In this document: positions 1-6,829 of the stretch, piece by piece
How the letters are laid out: each line of letters begins with the position of its first letter
Position numbering within the stretch: position 1 is the first letter of the stretch
Assembly (NCBI GenBank): GCA_002339725.1
Contig: DDKN01000093.1
Location: 1,757 to 21,460 of the forward strand
Source of the DNA: Thiobacillus sp. UBA2597
GTDB lineage: Bacteria > Pseudomonadota > Gammaproteobacteria > Burkholderiales > Thiobacillaceae
Length of the DNA stretch: 19,704 bases
Direction of reading: 5' to 3'
Position numbers and translations under genes: made by a program
Notes under the pieces: generated by a model
Database searches by the model: none
What the model was told of the DNA's origin: nothing
What the model saw: the letters and a program-made list of their open reading frames with translations, nothing else

Positions 1-74
1 CTCCCCCTCCCAGCCTCCCCCGCCAGCGGGGGAGGCGCTGCCCCCTCCCCGCTGGCGGGGAGGGAGGGGGTGGG
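1..74. repeat. GC-rich double-hairpin palindromic repeat at the window edge
   Basis: Two near-perfect hairpins lie in tandem. The first has arms CCTCCCCCGC (14-23) and GCGGGGGAGG (26-35) with a 2-nt loop. The second has arms CCTCCCCGC (44-52) and GCGGGGAGG (55-63) with a 2-nt loop. Outer segments 3-10 (CCCCCTCC) and 63-70 (GGAGGGGG) are also complementary, so the whole block could fold as one larger structure. Repeats of this look are common as dispersed elements in GC-rich proteobacterial genomes. I see no second copy in the window. It abuts conserved tex codons directly, and frame 1 stays open through it. Its left limit cannot be judged because the window starts inside it. Confidence 0.75.
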
Positions 75-1617
75 GAACAGCTGCGAGGGCATGATCGCCA
101 GCCATTTCGCCATCCGCGACCAGGGCCGGCCGGCCGACCGCTGGCTGCTCGACACCGTGCGCTGGGCCTGGCGCGTCAAGCTCGGCCTGGCGCTGGAGCT
201 GGAGTTGATGAATCAGCTGTTCGAGCGGGCCGAGGCCGAGGCGATCCGCGTCTTCGCCCAGAACCTGAAGGACCTGTTGCTGGCCGCACCGGCCGGGCCG
301 CGCGCGGTGATCGGCCTCGACCCCGGCCTGCGCACGGGCGTGAAGGTGGCCGTGGTCGACCGCACCGGCAAGCTGCTCGATACCTCCACCATCTATCCGC
401 ACGAGCCGCGGCGCGACTGGGATGGCGCGTTGGACACCCTGGCGCATCTGGCCCGCAAACACGGCGTCGAGCTGATCAGCATCGGCAACGGCACCGCCTC
501 GCGCGAGACCGACAAGCTGGCGGCCGATCTGATCCGCCGGCATCCCGAGCTCAATCTCACCAAGGTGGTGGTGAGCGAGGCCGGCGCCTCGGTCTATTCG
601 GCCTCGGAGTTCGCCGCGCGCGAATTCCCCCAGCTCGATGTCAGCCTCAGAGGCGCGGTGTCCATTGCGCGCCGCCTGCAGGACCCCTTGGCCGAACTGG
701 TCAAGATCGAGCCCAAGGCGATCGGCGTCGGCCAGTACCAGCACGACGTGTCGCAGGTGAAGCTGGCGCAGTCGCTCGATGCCGTGGTCGAGGACTGCGT
801 GAACGCGGTCGGGGTCGACGTGAACACCGCCTCGGTGCCTCTGCTGGCCCGGGTCTCCGGCCTCAATGCCAGCCTGGCCGCCAACATCGTGGCCCACCGC
901 GATGCCCACGGCCCCTTCCCCAATCGCGAGGCGCTCAAGGCCGTGCCGCGCCTGGGCCCGAAGACCTTCGAGCAGGCCGCCGGTTTCCTGCGCATCGTCA
1001 ACGGCGACAATCCGCTCGATGCCTCGGCGGTGCACCCGGAGTCCTATCCGGTGGTCGAGCGCATCCTGGCCGACATCAACAAAAGCGTGAAGGAACTGAT
1101 CGGCGATGGCGCCACTCTGAGAAAACTGGAGCCGGCGCGCTACACCGATGAGCGCTTCGGCCTGCCCACGGTGCGCGACATCCTGAAGGAACTGGAAAAG
1201 CCGGGGCGCGACCCGCGCCCGGCGTTCAAGACCGCCATTTTCAAGGAAGGCGTCGAGGACCTGAAGGATCTGCAACCGGGCATGCAGCTCGAGGGCGTGG
1301 TGACCAACGTCACCAACTTCGGTGCCTTCGTCGACATCGGGGTGCACCAGGACGGGCTGGTCCATGTCTCGGCCCTGGCCGATCGCTTCGTCAAGGACCC
1401 GCGCGAGGTGGTGAAGGCGGGCGACGTGGTGCGGGTGAGGGTGGTCGAGGTCGATCTGGCGCGCCGCCGCATCGCGCTGACCATGCGTTTGGGCGATGCA
1501 GTCGCCAAGCCGGAGCAGGCGGCCCCGGCGCGTGGCCGGGGGCCGGCCCGGCCGAAAGAGGCGCCCAAGGCCGGCGGTGCCATGGCCGATGCCCTGAGCC
1601 GCGCCCTGGGGCGTTGA
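1..1617 (+). CDS. tex: Tex transcription accessory protein, C-terminal part (partial at left edge)
   Basis: Tex is a cytoplasmic S1-domain nucleic-acid-binding protein linked to transcription and RNA metabolism. The frame is open to position 1; a GTG at 70 is the first usual start codon, but recognisable homology begins at about 82 (residues SCEGMIASHF). That point corresponds to roughly residue 260 of a family protein of about 770 residues, so the N-terminal third is missing. Counting from the codon at 70, a YqgF/RNase H-like domain starts near residue 78 (IGLDPGLRTGVK). Helix-hairpin-helix segments follow at about 250-315 (VSGLNASLAANIVAHRD, RLGPKTFEQAAGFLRI). The S1 domain spans about 398-472 (VTNVTNFGAFVDIGVHQDG). 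The tail is rich in Pro, Ala and Arg, as is usual. A palindromic repeat occupies the first 24 codons of the open frame. Family identity is certain; whether the gene is interrupted or simply cut by a contig edge is not. Confidence 0.95.
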   Translation, partial: LPLPASPASGGGAAPSPLAGREGVGNSCEGMIASHFAIRDQGRPADRWLLDTVRWAWRVKLGLALELELMNQLFERAEAEAIRVFAQNLKDLLLAAPAGPRAVIGLDPGLRTGVKVAVVDRTGKLLDTSTIYPHEPRRDWDGALDTLAHLARKHGVELISIGNGTASRETDKLAADLIRRHPELNLTKVVVSEAGASVYSASEFAAREFPQLDVSLRGAVSIARRLQDPLAELVKIEPKAIGVGQYQHDVSQVKLAQSLDAVVEDCVNAVGVDVNTASVPLLARVSGLNASLAANIVAHRDAHGPFPNREALKAVPRLGPKTFEQAAGFLRIVNGDNPLDASAVHPESYPVVERILADINKSVKELIGDGATLRKLEPARYTDERFGLPTVRDILKELEKPGRDPRPAFKTAIFKEGVEDLKDLQPGMQLEGVVTNVTNFGAFVDIGVHQDGLVHVSALADRFVKDPREVVKAGDVVRVRVVEVDLARRRIALTMRLGDAVAKPEQAAPARGRGPARPKEAPKAGGAMADALSRALGR

Positions 1618-1650
1618 CGCGTGCGATTCGCAGCGAACCGGAGAGAAGCC

Positions 1651-2058
1651 ATGTTGCGCTGGATGATGTTGTGGTTGGCCCTGTCCCTAACCCTGAGCGG
1701 CTGTGCCGAGCCGCCCTACACCAACATCGACAATGCCCAGTTGCAGTCCCTGCTCAAACAGGGCGTGCCGCTCTACGATGTGCGCCGGCCCGAGGAATGG
1801 CGCCAGACCGGCGTGGTCGAGGGCAGCCGCCTGCTCACCTTCGTCGATGCCAACGGCCGGCCCACGCCCGAGTTCTTCCAGCGCTTCCGCGCCGAGGTGA
1901 AGCCGGATCAGCCGGTCATCCTGATCTGCCGCACCGGCAACCGGACCGATGTCCTGGCCCGGCTTCTGGTCGAGGAAATGGGCTATCGTCAGGTCTACAA
2001 CGTGCGCGACGGCATCATGCACTGGATCGGCGAGAAGCAGCCGGTCGTGCGCCCCTGA
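1651..2058 (+). CDS. Rhodanese-domain lipoprotein
   Basis: This 135-residue protein begins with a lipoprotein signal whose lipobox is LSGC (Cys18). Residue +2 is Ala, not Asp, so outer-membrane sorting is expected. A single rhodanese domain follows, with the typical YDVRRPEEW turn near residues 42-50 and an active-site loop CRTGNR whose Cys93 would carry the persulfide. Single-domain rhodaneses move sulfane sulfur or act as redox and sensor modules; the substrate cannot be read from sequence. I chose the ATG at 1651 because a GGAGAG ribosome site sits at 1640-1645 and the start gives a clean signal peptide. A GTG at 1621 would add ten residues without a ribosome site. It lies 33 bp behind tex and is probably cotranscribed with it. 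Its stop codon abuts the stop of the convergent transporter gene. Confidence 0.9.
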   Translation: MLRWMMLWLALSLTLSGCAEPPYTNIDNAQLQSLLKQGVPLYDVRRPEEWRQTGVVEGSRLLTFVDANGRPTPEFFQRFRAEVKPDQPVILICRTGNRTDVLARLLVEEMGYRQVYNVRDGIMHWIGEKQPVVRP

Positions 2059-2643
2059 TCAGGCGCTGAAGGCGCGCCAGGCGGCCAGCGCGGCGAACAG
2101 CAGGAAGAACGCCCCGGCCAGGCGATGCAGCCAGTGCAGCGGCAGGCGCTGCAGCACGGTGCGCCCGGCCCAGATGCCGAGGGCCGAGACCAAAACCAGG
2201 GCAGTCGTGGCGCCGAGCCAGACCGAGACCGGGGCGAATTGCCCGGCCAGGCCGGCCACCGCGATTTGGGTCTTGTCGCCGAATTCCGCCACCACGATCA
2301 AAACCAGGGTGGTGAAAAAGATGCCGTGGCCCGGCCGCTCCAGTACGATCTCCCCATCCTCTTCCACCGGGTTGCGCAGGGCCCGGATGCCGAAGGCGAG
2401 GAACAGCACGGCCACCAGCCCGGCCATGAGCCGCTCCGGCACCCAGGCGGCGATGCCGGCCCCGAACAGCACGGCCAGTCCTGTCAGCAGCACGAAGGCG
2501 GCCGCGGCGCCCAGCAACACCGGCCAGTGCCGGTAGCGTGCCGCCAGGGTCATGCAGACGAGCTGACTCTTGTCGCCGATCTCGGCCAGGGCGATCAGGG
2601 TGAAGCTGGACAGGGCAGCGGAAAACGATTCGGTTGGCAGCAT
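2059..2643 (-). CDS. GDT1/TMEM165 (UPF0016) family cation transporter
   Basis: This 194-residue polytopic inner-membrane protein contains two copies of the signature E-x-G-D-K-[ST] motif: EIGDKS at residues 21-26 and EFGDKT at 120-125. Each copy lies in a hydrophobic helix, in two homologous halves of three helices separated by a charged loop (about 90-105). Family members export Mn2+ or exchange Ca2+/Mn2+ for protons; bacterial homologues such as MneA are manganese exporters. The likely role is manganese efflux, although the ion is inferred from the family. It lies 18 bp downstream of the glyoxalase gene on the same strand, so it is probably transcribed with it. That leaves no space for the yybP-ykoY manganese riboswitch that often precedes this family. 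No clear ribosome site precedes the ATG, which suggests coupling to the upstream gene. Confidence 0.9.
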   Translation of the reverse strand: MLPTESFSAALSSFTLIALAEIGDKSQLVCMTLAARYRHWPVLLGAAAAFVLLTGLAVLFGAGIAAWVPERLMAGLVAVLFLAFGIRALRNPVEEDGEIVLERPGHGIFFTTLVLIVVAEFGDKTQIAVAGLAGQFAPVSVWLGATTALVLVSALGIWAGRTVLQRLPLHWLHRLAGAFFLLFAALAAWRAFSA

Positions 2644-2661
2644 GTGAGCGTGCGAGATTTG

Positions 2662-3300
2662 TCAGGCAGCGTCGCCGACGAAGGGGTTGTCCCGTCGTTC
2701 GGCGCCAAAACTCGACATCATACCGTGGCCGGGCACGAACGCGACATCATCGCCCAGGGGCCAGAGCTTGTTGCGAATGGAGGCGATCAGGCTGTCGTAG
2801 TCGCCACGCGGAAAATCGGTGCGGCCGATCGAACCCTTGAACAGCACATCGCCGACGAAGGCCAGACGCTCGCCGGGATGGAAGAACACGATATGGCCCG
2901 GGGTATGGCCGGGGCAGTGGATCACTTCCAGCGTTTCGTTGCCGAGGCTGACGCGGTCGCCCTCCTTGAGCCAACGGTTGGGATGGAAGGCCTCGGTCGG
3001 GGGGAAACCGAACATCGCGCTCTGCTGCGGCAGCGCATCGAACAGAAAGGCATCGGCCGCATGCGGGCCCTCGATCGGCAGGCCCAGGCGTTCGCGCAAC
3101 AGCCCCGCCGCACCGACGTGGTCGAGATGGCCGTGGGTGAGCAGCAGTTTTTCCAGGATGACACCCTGGCGCTCGACCGCAACCAGCAGGCGCTCGATCT
3201 CGCCGCCCGGATCGATCAGGGCGGCGCGGCCGGTGGTCTCGCACCAGATCAGGGAGCAGTTCTGCTGATAGGGGGTGACCGGGAGGATGGTAAATTTCAT
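2662..3300 (-). CDS. gloC: Metallo-beta-lactamase-fold type II glyoxalase, GloC/YcbL type
   Basis: This 212-residue cytoplasmic metallohydrolase closely resembles E. coli YcbL (GloC), which hydrolyses S-lactoylglutathione in methylglyoxal detoxification. The metal motif THGHLDH gives His56, His58, Asp60 and His61. CPGHTPGH, the GDVLFKG segment and a C-terminal FVPGHG supply the remaining ligands. The short form lacks the C-terminal glutathione-binding domain of GloB, as is normal for GloC. I chose the ATG at 3298-3300 because MKFTILPVTPYQQNC aligns with the family N-terminus; a start eight codons further upstream would add MHRYTRRI without support. It is divergent from dtd with only 29 bp between the two starts. 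It precedes the GDT1-family gene in what looks like a two-gene unit. Confidence 0.92.
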   Translation of the reverse strand: MKFTILPVTPYQQNCSLIWCETTGRAALIDPGGEIERLLVAVERQGVILEKLLLTHGHLDHVGAAGLLRERLGLPIEGPHAADAFLFDALPQQSAMFGFPPTEAFHPNRWLKEGDRVSLGNETLEVIHCPGHTPGHIVFFHPGERLAFVGDVLFKGSIGRTDFPRGDYDSLIASIRNKLWPLGDDVAFVPGHGMMSSFGAERRDNPFVGDAA

Positions 3301-3329
3301 GATCCGACGAGTATAACGGTGCACGCAGG

Positions 3330-3773
3330 ATGATTGGATTGCTGCAACGCGTGACGCAGGCGAGCGTAACGGTGGAGGGGCGCGAAGTCGGCCGGATCGA
3401 CCGCGGCCTCTTGGTCCTGATCGGGGTGGAGCAGGCCGATCGGGAGGCCCAGGCCGATCGTCTGCTGGAACGGCTGCTCAACTACCGGGTGTTTCCCGAC
3501 GCGGCGGGCAAAATGAACCGCTCGCTCCGGGACATCGGCGGCGGCCTGCTGCTGGTGTCGCAATTCACCCTGGTGGCCGACACCAGCCGCGGCAACCGGC
3601 CGGGTTTTTCCGCCGGGGCCTCGCCCGAGCAGGGGCAGCGCCTGTTCGAGTATCTGCTGGCCCGGGCCCGGCAGCAGCACGCCGAGGTGGCGAGCGGCGA
3701 ATTCGGCGCCGACATGCAGGTGGCCCTGGTCAACGACGGGCCGGTGACCTTCAGCCTGCGCGTGGCGCCTTGA
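3330..3773 (+). CDS. dtd: D-aminoacyl-tRNA deacylase
   Basis: Dtd removes D-amino acids (and glycine from mischarged tRNAs) in the cytoplasm, acting as a chiral proofreading enzyme. The 147-residue protein matches family length. It has the N-terminal MIGLLQRVTQASVTV strand, the catalytic SQFTLVAD motif near residues 77-84, and the C-terminal NDGPVTF motif that forms the cross-subunit Gly-cisPro site of the dimer. The start is fixed by the N-terminal match, although the GCAGG before the ATG is closer than an ideal ribosome site. It is divergent from gloC and convergent with the SYLF-domain gene, whose stop is 2 bp away. Confidence 0.96.
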   Translation: MIGLLQRVTQASVTVEGREVGRIDRGLLVLIGVEQADREAQADRLLERLLNYRVFPDAAGKMNRSLRDIGGGLLLVSQFTLVADTSRGNRPGFSAGASPEQGQRLFEYLLARARQQHAEVASGEFGADMQVALVNDGPVTFSLRVAP

Positions 3774-3775
3774 CG

Positions 3776-4474
3776 CTACTTCCTGGTCGTCGCCTTACGC
3801 ACGGCCTCGAGCAGGCGCGCGCTCGAGGCGGGCAGGTCCTGTTTGCCTTCCAGGATCTCCGCCGGGCGCAGGGCCTTGCCGTAGTAACGCTCGTTGGCAT
3901 CGTGGTCGATCGCGATGTTGGAGCCTTCCAGCGACAGCCCGGCGAACAGCCCGCGCGCGCGGGAATAGGACAGGATCTCGGCCTTGAGCTCGGCGTCGGT
4001 CGCGGCCTCGCCCCGGCGCCCGATCGGGCCGGCCGCGATGGCGGCGTCCGCGCCCAGGGTGAAGGTGCCGCGCACAATGCCGTCGATGCTGCGCCGGGTC
4101 TTGAACACCAGCACCAGATCGGTCGACTGGGCGCCGATCTGCCAGCCGAAGCTGCCGGCGGCGAGGGCGACGAACAGGGGCGGGCTCCAGTGGCCCTGGG
4201 CGTCACGCACCACCAGCAGGCCCTTGCCGTAACTGCCGCCGACCATGAAGCCGGCCTTGATCACGCCGGGGATCACCGCAATGCCCTGGGCACCCTGCAG
4301 CAGCCGGGGTGGGATGCCCTGTTCCGGAATCTGCGTGGCTTTTTGCAGCACCTCGATCACGGCGTCGACCTTTTCCTCCTGCTCGATGCGGGAGGCGGCG
4401 GCGCTGCCGGCCAGCACGGCCAGGATGAGCAACAGCAGGGATTGATGGAGGAGGCGCATGGCGGTTTGGCTCAT
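3776..4474 (-). CDS. SYLF (Ysc84-like) lipid-binding domain protein with signal peptide
   Basis: This 232-residue protein has an N-terminal signal sequence (hydrophobic run LLLLILAVLAGSAAA, likely cleaved at about residue 27). A single SYLF/Ysc84 domain follows: QGIAVIPGVIKAGFMVGGSYGKG, a GSFGWQIGAQSTDLVLVF segment and the C-terminal YYGKALRP motif. The domain binds phospholipids in yeast Ysc84 and human SH3YL1; the role of bacterial periplasmic versions is not well defined. Its ATG overlaps the TGA of the upstream ene-reductase gene (ATGA at 4471-4474), so translation is probably coupled. A second ATG at 4459 would still leave a usable signal peptide, so the exact start is open. The link to the ene-reductase is positional only. 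Confidence 0.88.
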   Translation of the reverse strand: MSQTAMRLLHQSLLLLILAVLAGSAAASRIEQEEKVDAVIEVLQKATQIPEQGIPPRLLQGAQGIAVIPGVIKAGFMVGGSYGKGLLVVRDAQGHWSPPLFVALAAGSFGWQIGAQSTDLVLVFKTRRSIDGIVRGTFTLGADAAIAAGPIGRRGEAATDAELKAEILSYSRARGLFAGLSLEGSNIAIDHDANERYYGKALRPAEILEGKQDLPASSARLLEAVRKATTRK

Positions 4475-5553
4475 TTCAGGCAGGGGTAGTCAGTGTAGCC
4501 CTTGGGCCCGCCCGTGTAGAAGGTGGCCGGATCGGGCGTGTTGAGCGGCGCGTTGGCGGCGATGCGCTCGGCCAGGTCGGGGTTGGCGATGTAAAGGCTG
4601 CCGAAGGCGATGAGATCGGCCTCGCCCTGGGCAAGCGCGGCATTGGCGCGGGCCGGGTCGTAGCCATGGTTGGTCATGTAGATGCCCTGCCAGAGCCGGC
4701 GCAGTTTTTTCACGTCGAAGAACGGGCCGGCGGCGCCGGGCGCATCCTTGCCCAATTCGGTGATGTGCAGATAGGCGAGCTGCAAGGGGTTGAGCAACTG
4801 CACCACCCGGCTGAAGGTGGCCTCGGGGTTGGAGTCGCGCATGTCGTTGAAAGGCTGGATCGGCGACAGGCGCACGCCCACCCGGTCGCTGCCCCAGACC
4901 GAGCACACCGCCTCGAGCACTTCCAGGAGCAGGCGGGCGCGGTTGTCGATGCTGCCGCCGTAGGCATCGGTGCGCCGGTTGCTGCCATCGCGCAGGAACT
5001 GGTCGAGCAGGTAGCCGTTGGCGCCGTGCACCTCGACCCCGTCGAAGCCGGCGGCCAGGGCATTGCGCGCCCCCTGGCGGTATTCCTCGACGATGCCGGG
5101 CAGCTCGGCCAGTTCGAGCGCGCGCGGCGTGACATAGGGATGCGGCCCGTCATAGGTGTAGACCTCACCGGCCGGTGCGATGGCGGAGGGGGCGACTGGG
5201 GTGGCGCCGTTCGGCAGCAGGGAGGGGTGCGAGATGCGGCCGACATGCCAAAGCTGCATGAAGATGCGACCGCCTTTCGCGTGCACCGCCTCGGTGATGG
5301 GGCGCCAGCCCGCGATCTGCGCCTCGTTCCAGATGCCGGGGGTGAAGGGATAGCCTACGCCCATGGCCGACACCGGCGTCGCCTCGCTGATGATCAGGCC
5401 GGCGCTGGCGCGCTGGCCGTAATACTCGGCCATGATCGGCGTGGGCACGCCGTCGCGTTGGGCCCGGCAGCGGGTGAGCGGGGCCATGACCAGACGGTTT
5501 TTGAGCGTGATCGGGCCGAGTTGCAGGGGCGTGAGCAGGTTCACATCGGGCAT
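4471..5553 (-). CDS. Old Yellow Enzyme family ene-reductase (NemA-like)
   Basis: This 360-residue FMN flavoprotein should reduce activated C=C bonds of enals, enones, maleimides or nitro compounds using NAD(P)H. The N-terminal LKNRLVMAPLTRCRA segment carries the flavin-site Thr27. Gln100 is in IFMQLWHVGR. The substrate-anchoring pair is His176/Asn179 in the HGANGY motif, with Tyr181 as proton donor. QFLRDGSNRRTDAYGGS follows, as in NemA and pentaerythritol tetranitrate reductase. The C-terminal segment DLIAFGSLYIANPDL binds the FMN phosphate. The ATG at 5551-5553 has a good AAGGAG site five bases upstream. It heads a two-gene unit with the SYLF gene and is divergent from the thioredoxin-HEAT gene. 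No NemR-type repressor gene is present nearby. NemA is the nearest named family; I do not assign the symbol firmly. Confidence 0.94.
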   Translation of the reverse strand: MPDVNLLTPLQLGPITLKNRLVMAPLTRCRAQRDGVPTPIMAEYYGQRASAGLIISEATPVSAMGVGYPFTPGIWNEAQIAGWRPITEAVHAKGGRIFMQLWHVGRISHPSLLPNGATPVAPSAIAPAGEVYTYDGPHPYVTPRALELAELPGIVEEYRQGARNALAAGFDGVEVHGANGYLLDQFLRDGSNRRTDAYGGSIDNRARLLLEVLEAVCSVWGSDRVGVRLSPIQPFNDMRDSNPEATFSRVVQLLNPLQLAYLHITELGKDAPGAAGPFFDVKKLRRLWQGIYMTNHGYDPARANAALAQGEADLIAFGSLYIANPDLAERIAANAPLNTPDPATFYTGGPKGYTDYPCLK

Positions 5554-5635
5554 GAAGGCTCCTTGTCGTGTGAGGCCACCGGCTTTGCGACCAGGCCGGG
5601 CTGGGTTAGCCTAGCGCGACTCGATGGAGTTTGTC

Positions 5636-6283
5636 ATGTCATCCCCGAATCCGGCACCCGACGCCACCCTGTTGATCGCCACCCACTGCCCGCACTGCGC
5701 CGCCGTGCTTGCCGCCCTGAGCGAGCTGGTCAAGCAGGGCGCGATCGGTCAACTGACGGTGGTGAATCTGGAGCGGCATCCGGAACGCGCCCGGGCTTAT
5801 GGCGTGCGCAGCGTGCCCTGGCTGCGTCTGGGCGAGTTCGAATTCACCGGCGCCCTGAGCGCGGGCGAACTCAAGGCCTGGGCCGAGCGCGCCTCGAGCG
5901 AGGCCGGTTGGGCCGATTATTTCCATCATCTGCTCAAGCAGGGCCAGGCCGAGCGGGCGATCGAACAGTTGCGCGCCCAACCCGCGCGCCTGGCGGCCGT
6001 GCTGCCCATCATCGCCAACCCCGAGGCCAGCCTGAACGTGCGCATCGGCGCCGGCATGGTGCTGGAGGAGTTCGCCGGCCAGCCGGCGCTGCAGGCCCTG
6101 ATCGGGCAGCTGGGCGAACTCAGCCGCCATGCCGACGCCCGCGTGCGGGCCGATGCCTGCCATTACCTCAGCCTCACCGGCAGCCCGGCAGCCCGCGCCT
6201 ATCTGGAACCCCGCCTGGATGACCCGGATGCCGAGGTGCGCGAGATCGCACAGGAAAGCCTGGCGGCGCTGCCGCCCGGCTGA
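5636..6283 (+). CDS. Thioredoxin-fold domain fused to HEAT-like repeats
   Basis: This 215-residue protein has no signal peptide and is probably cytoplasmic. Residues 10-80 look like a thioredoxin/glutaredoxin fold. The redox motif is C18-P-H-C21, and a conserved cis-proline lies at SVP60 before the strand WLRLGEFEFTG. CPHC is the DsbA-type dithiol, unusual for a soluble reductase. From about residue 115 to the end the chain forms HEAT-like helical pairs (ASLNVRIGAGMVLEEF, HADARVRADACHYLSLTG, DPDAEVREIAQESLAAL). These usually mediate protein binding. The ATG at 5636 has GGAG at 5626-5629 with six bases between; the ATG at 5624 overlaps that site and is less likely. The partner or client is unknown. 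Confidence 0.85.
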   Translation: MSSPNPAPDATLLIATHCPHCAAVLAALSELVKQGAIGQLTVVNLERHPERARAYGVRSVPWLRLGEFEFTGALSAGELKAWAERASSEAGWADYFHHLLKQGQAERAIEQLRAQPARLAAVLPIIANPEASLNVRIGAGMVLEEFAGQPALQALIGQLGELSRHADARVRADACHYLSLTGSPAARAYLEPRLDDPDAEVREIAQESLAALPPG

Positions 6284-6291
6284 GTCGGCGA

Positions 6292-6795
6292 TTATTTGCG
6301 GCCCTTCCTGCCCTTGGCCGAACCCTCGTCTTCCAGGAGCGAACGCAGCATCCAGGCATTCTTCTCGTGCACCTCCATGCGCTGGGTGAGCAGGTCGGCC
6401 GTGGGCTGGTCGTTGGCGGCCTCGGCCACCTTGAAGGCGGCGCGCGCGGTGCGGGCCACCGCCTCCTGGCCGGCCACCAGCTGCCGGATCATCTCGGTGG
6501 CCGTGGGCACGCCTTCCTCTTCCTTGATGCTGGAGAGCTGGGCATAGCGCTTGTAGGAACCCGGCGCAGGATGGCCCAGGGCGCGGATGCGCTCGGCGAT
6601 CAGGTCCAGGGCGTTCCACTGTTCCGTGTACTGCACCATGAACATGCTGTGCAGGGTCTGGAACATGGGGCCGGTGACGTTCCAGTGGAAGTTGTGGGTC
6701 TTGAGATAGAGCAGATAGCTGTCCGCCAGCATCCTGGACAGCGCTTCTGCGATCTTGGCCCGGTCCTTGTCGCTGATGCCGATATCGATGGTCAT
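6292..6795 (-). CDS. dps: Dps family ferritin-like DNA-protection protein
   Basis: Dps forms dodecamers that oxidise Fe2+ with hydrogen peroxide, store the iron and often coat DNA. This 167-residue protein has intact inter-subunit ferroxidase ligands: His37 and His49 (HNFHWNVTGPMFQTLH), then Asp64 and Glu68 (ALDLIAERI). The 12, 15 and 4 residue spacings are as in characterised Dps proteins. The C-terminus ends in a basic KGRKGRK tail, a plausible DNA-binding extension; the N-terminus is short and not basic. A strong AAGGAAAGGAG site precedes the ATG. It is 34 bp behind the ZIP transporter gene on the same strand and likely shares its promoter. This pairing suggests coordinated iron uptake and sequestration. 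Confidence 0.95.
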   Translation of the reverse strand: MTIDIGISDKDRAKIAEALSRMLADSYLLYLKTHNFHWNVTGPMFQTLHSMFMVQYTEQWNALDLIAERIRALGHPAPGSYKRYAQLSSIKEEEGVPTATEMIRQLVAGQEAVARTARAAFKVAEAANDQPTADLLTQRMEVHEKNAWMLRSLLEDEGSAKGRKGRK

Positions 6796-6829
6796 AACGT
6801 GCTCCTTTCCTTGTGGTTGCAGAAAAAAA

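Noticed and set aside
2644..2661. Manganese (yybP-ykoY) riboswitch before the GDT1-family gene
   Set aside because: The gap to gloC is only 18 bp, far too short for the element.
2125..3333. 402-codon plus-strand frame opposite the transporter and gloC
   Set aside because: Low-complexity shadow covering two well-identified genes.
4666..6222. 518-codon plus-strand frame across the ene-reductase and thioredoxin-HEAT genes
   Set aside because: It spans two real genes and their divergent control region, with no recognisable domain.
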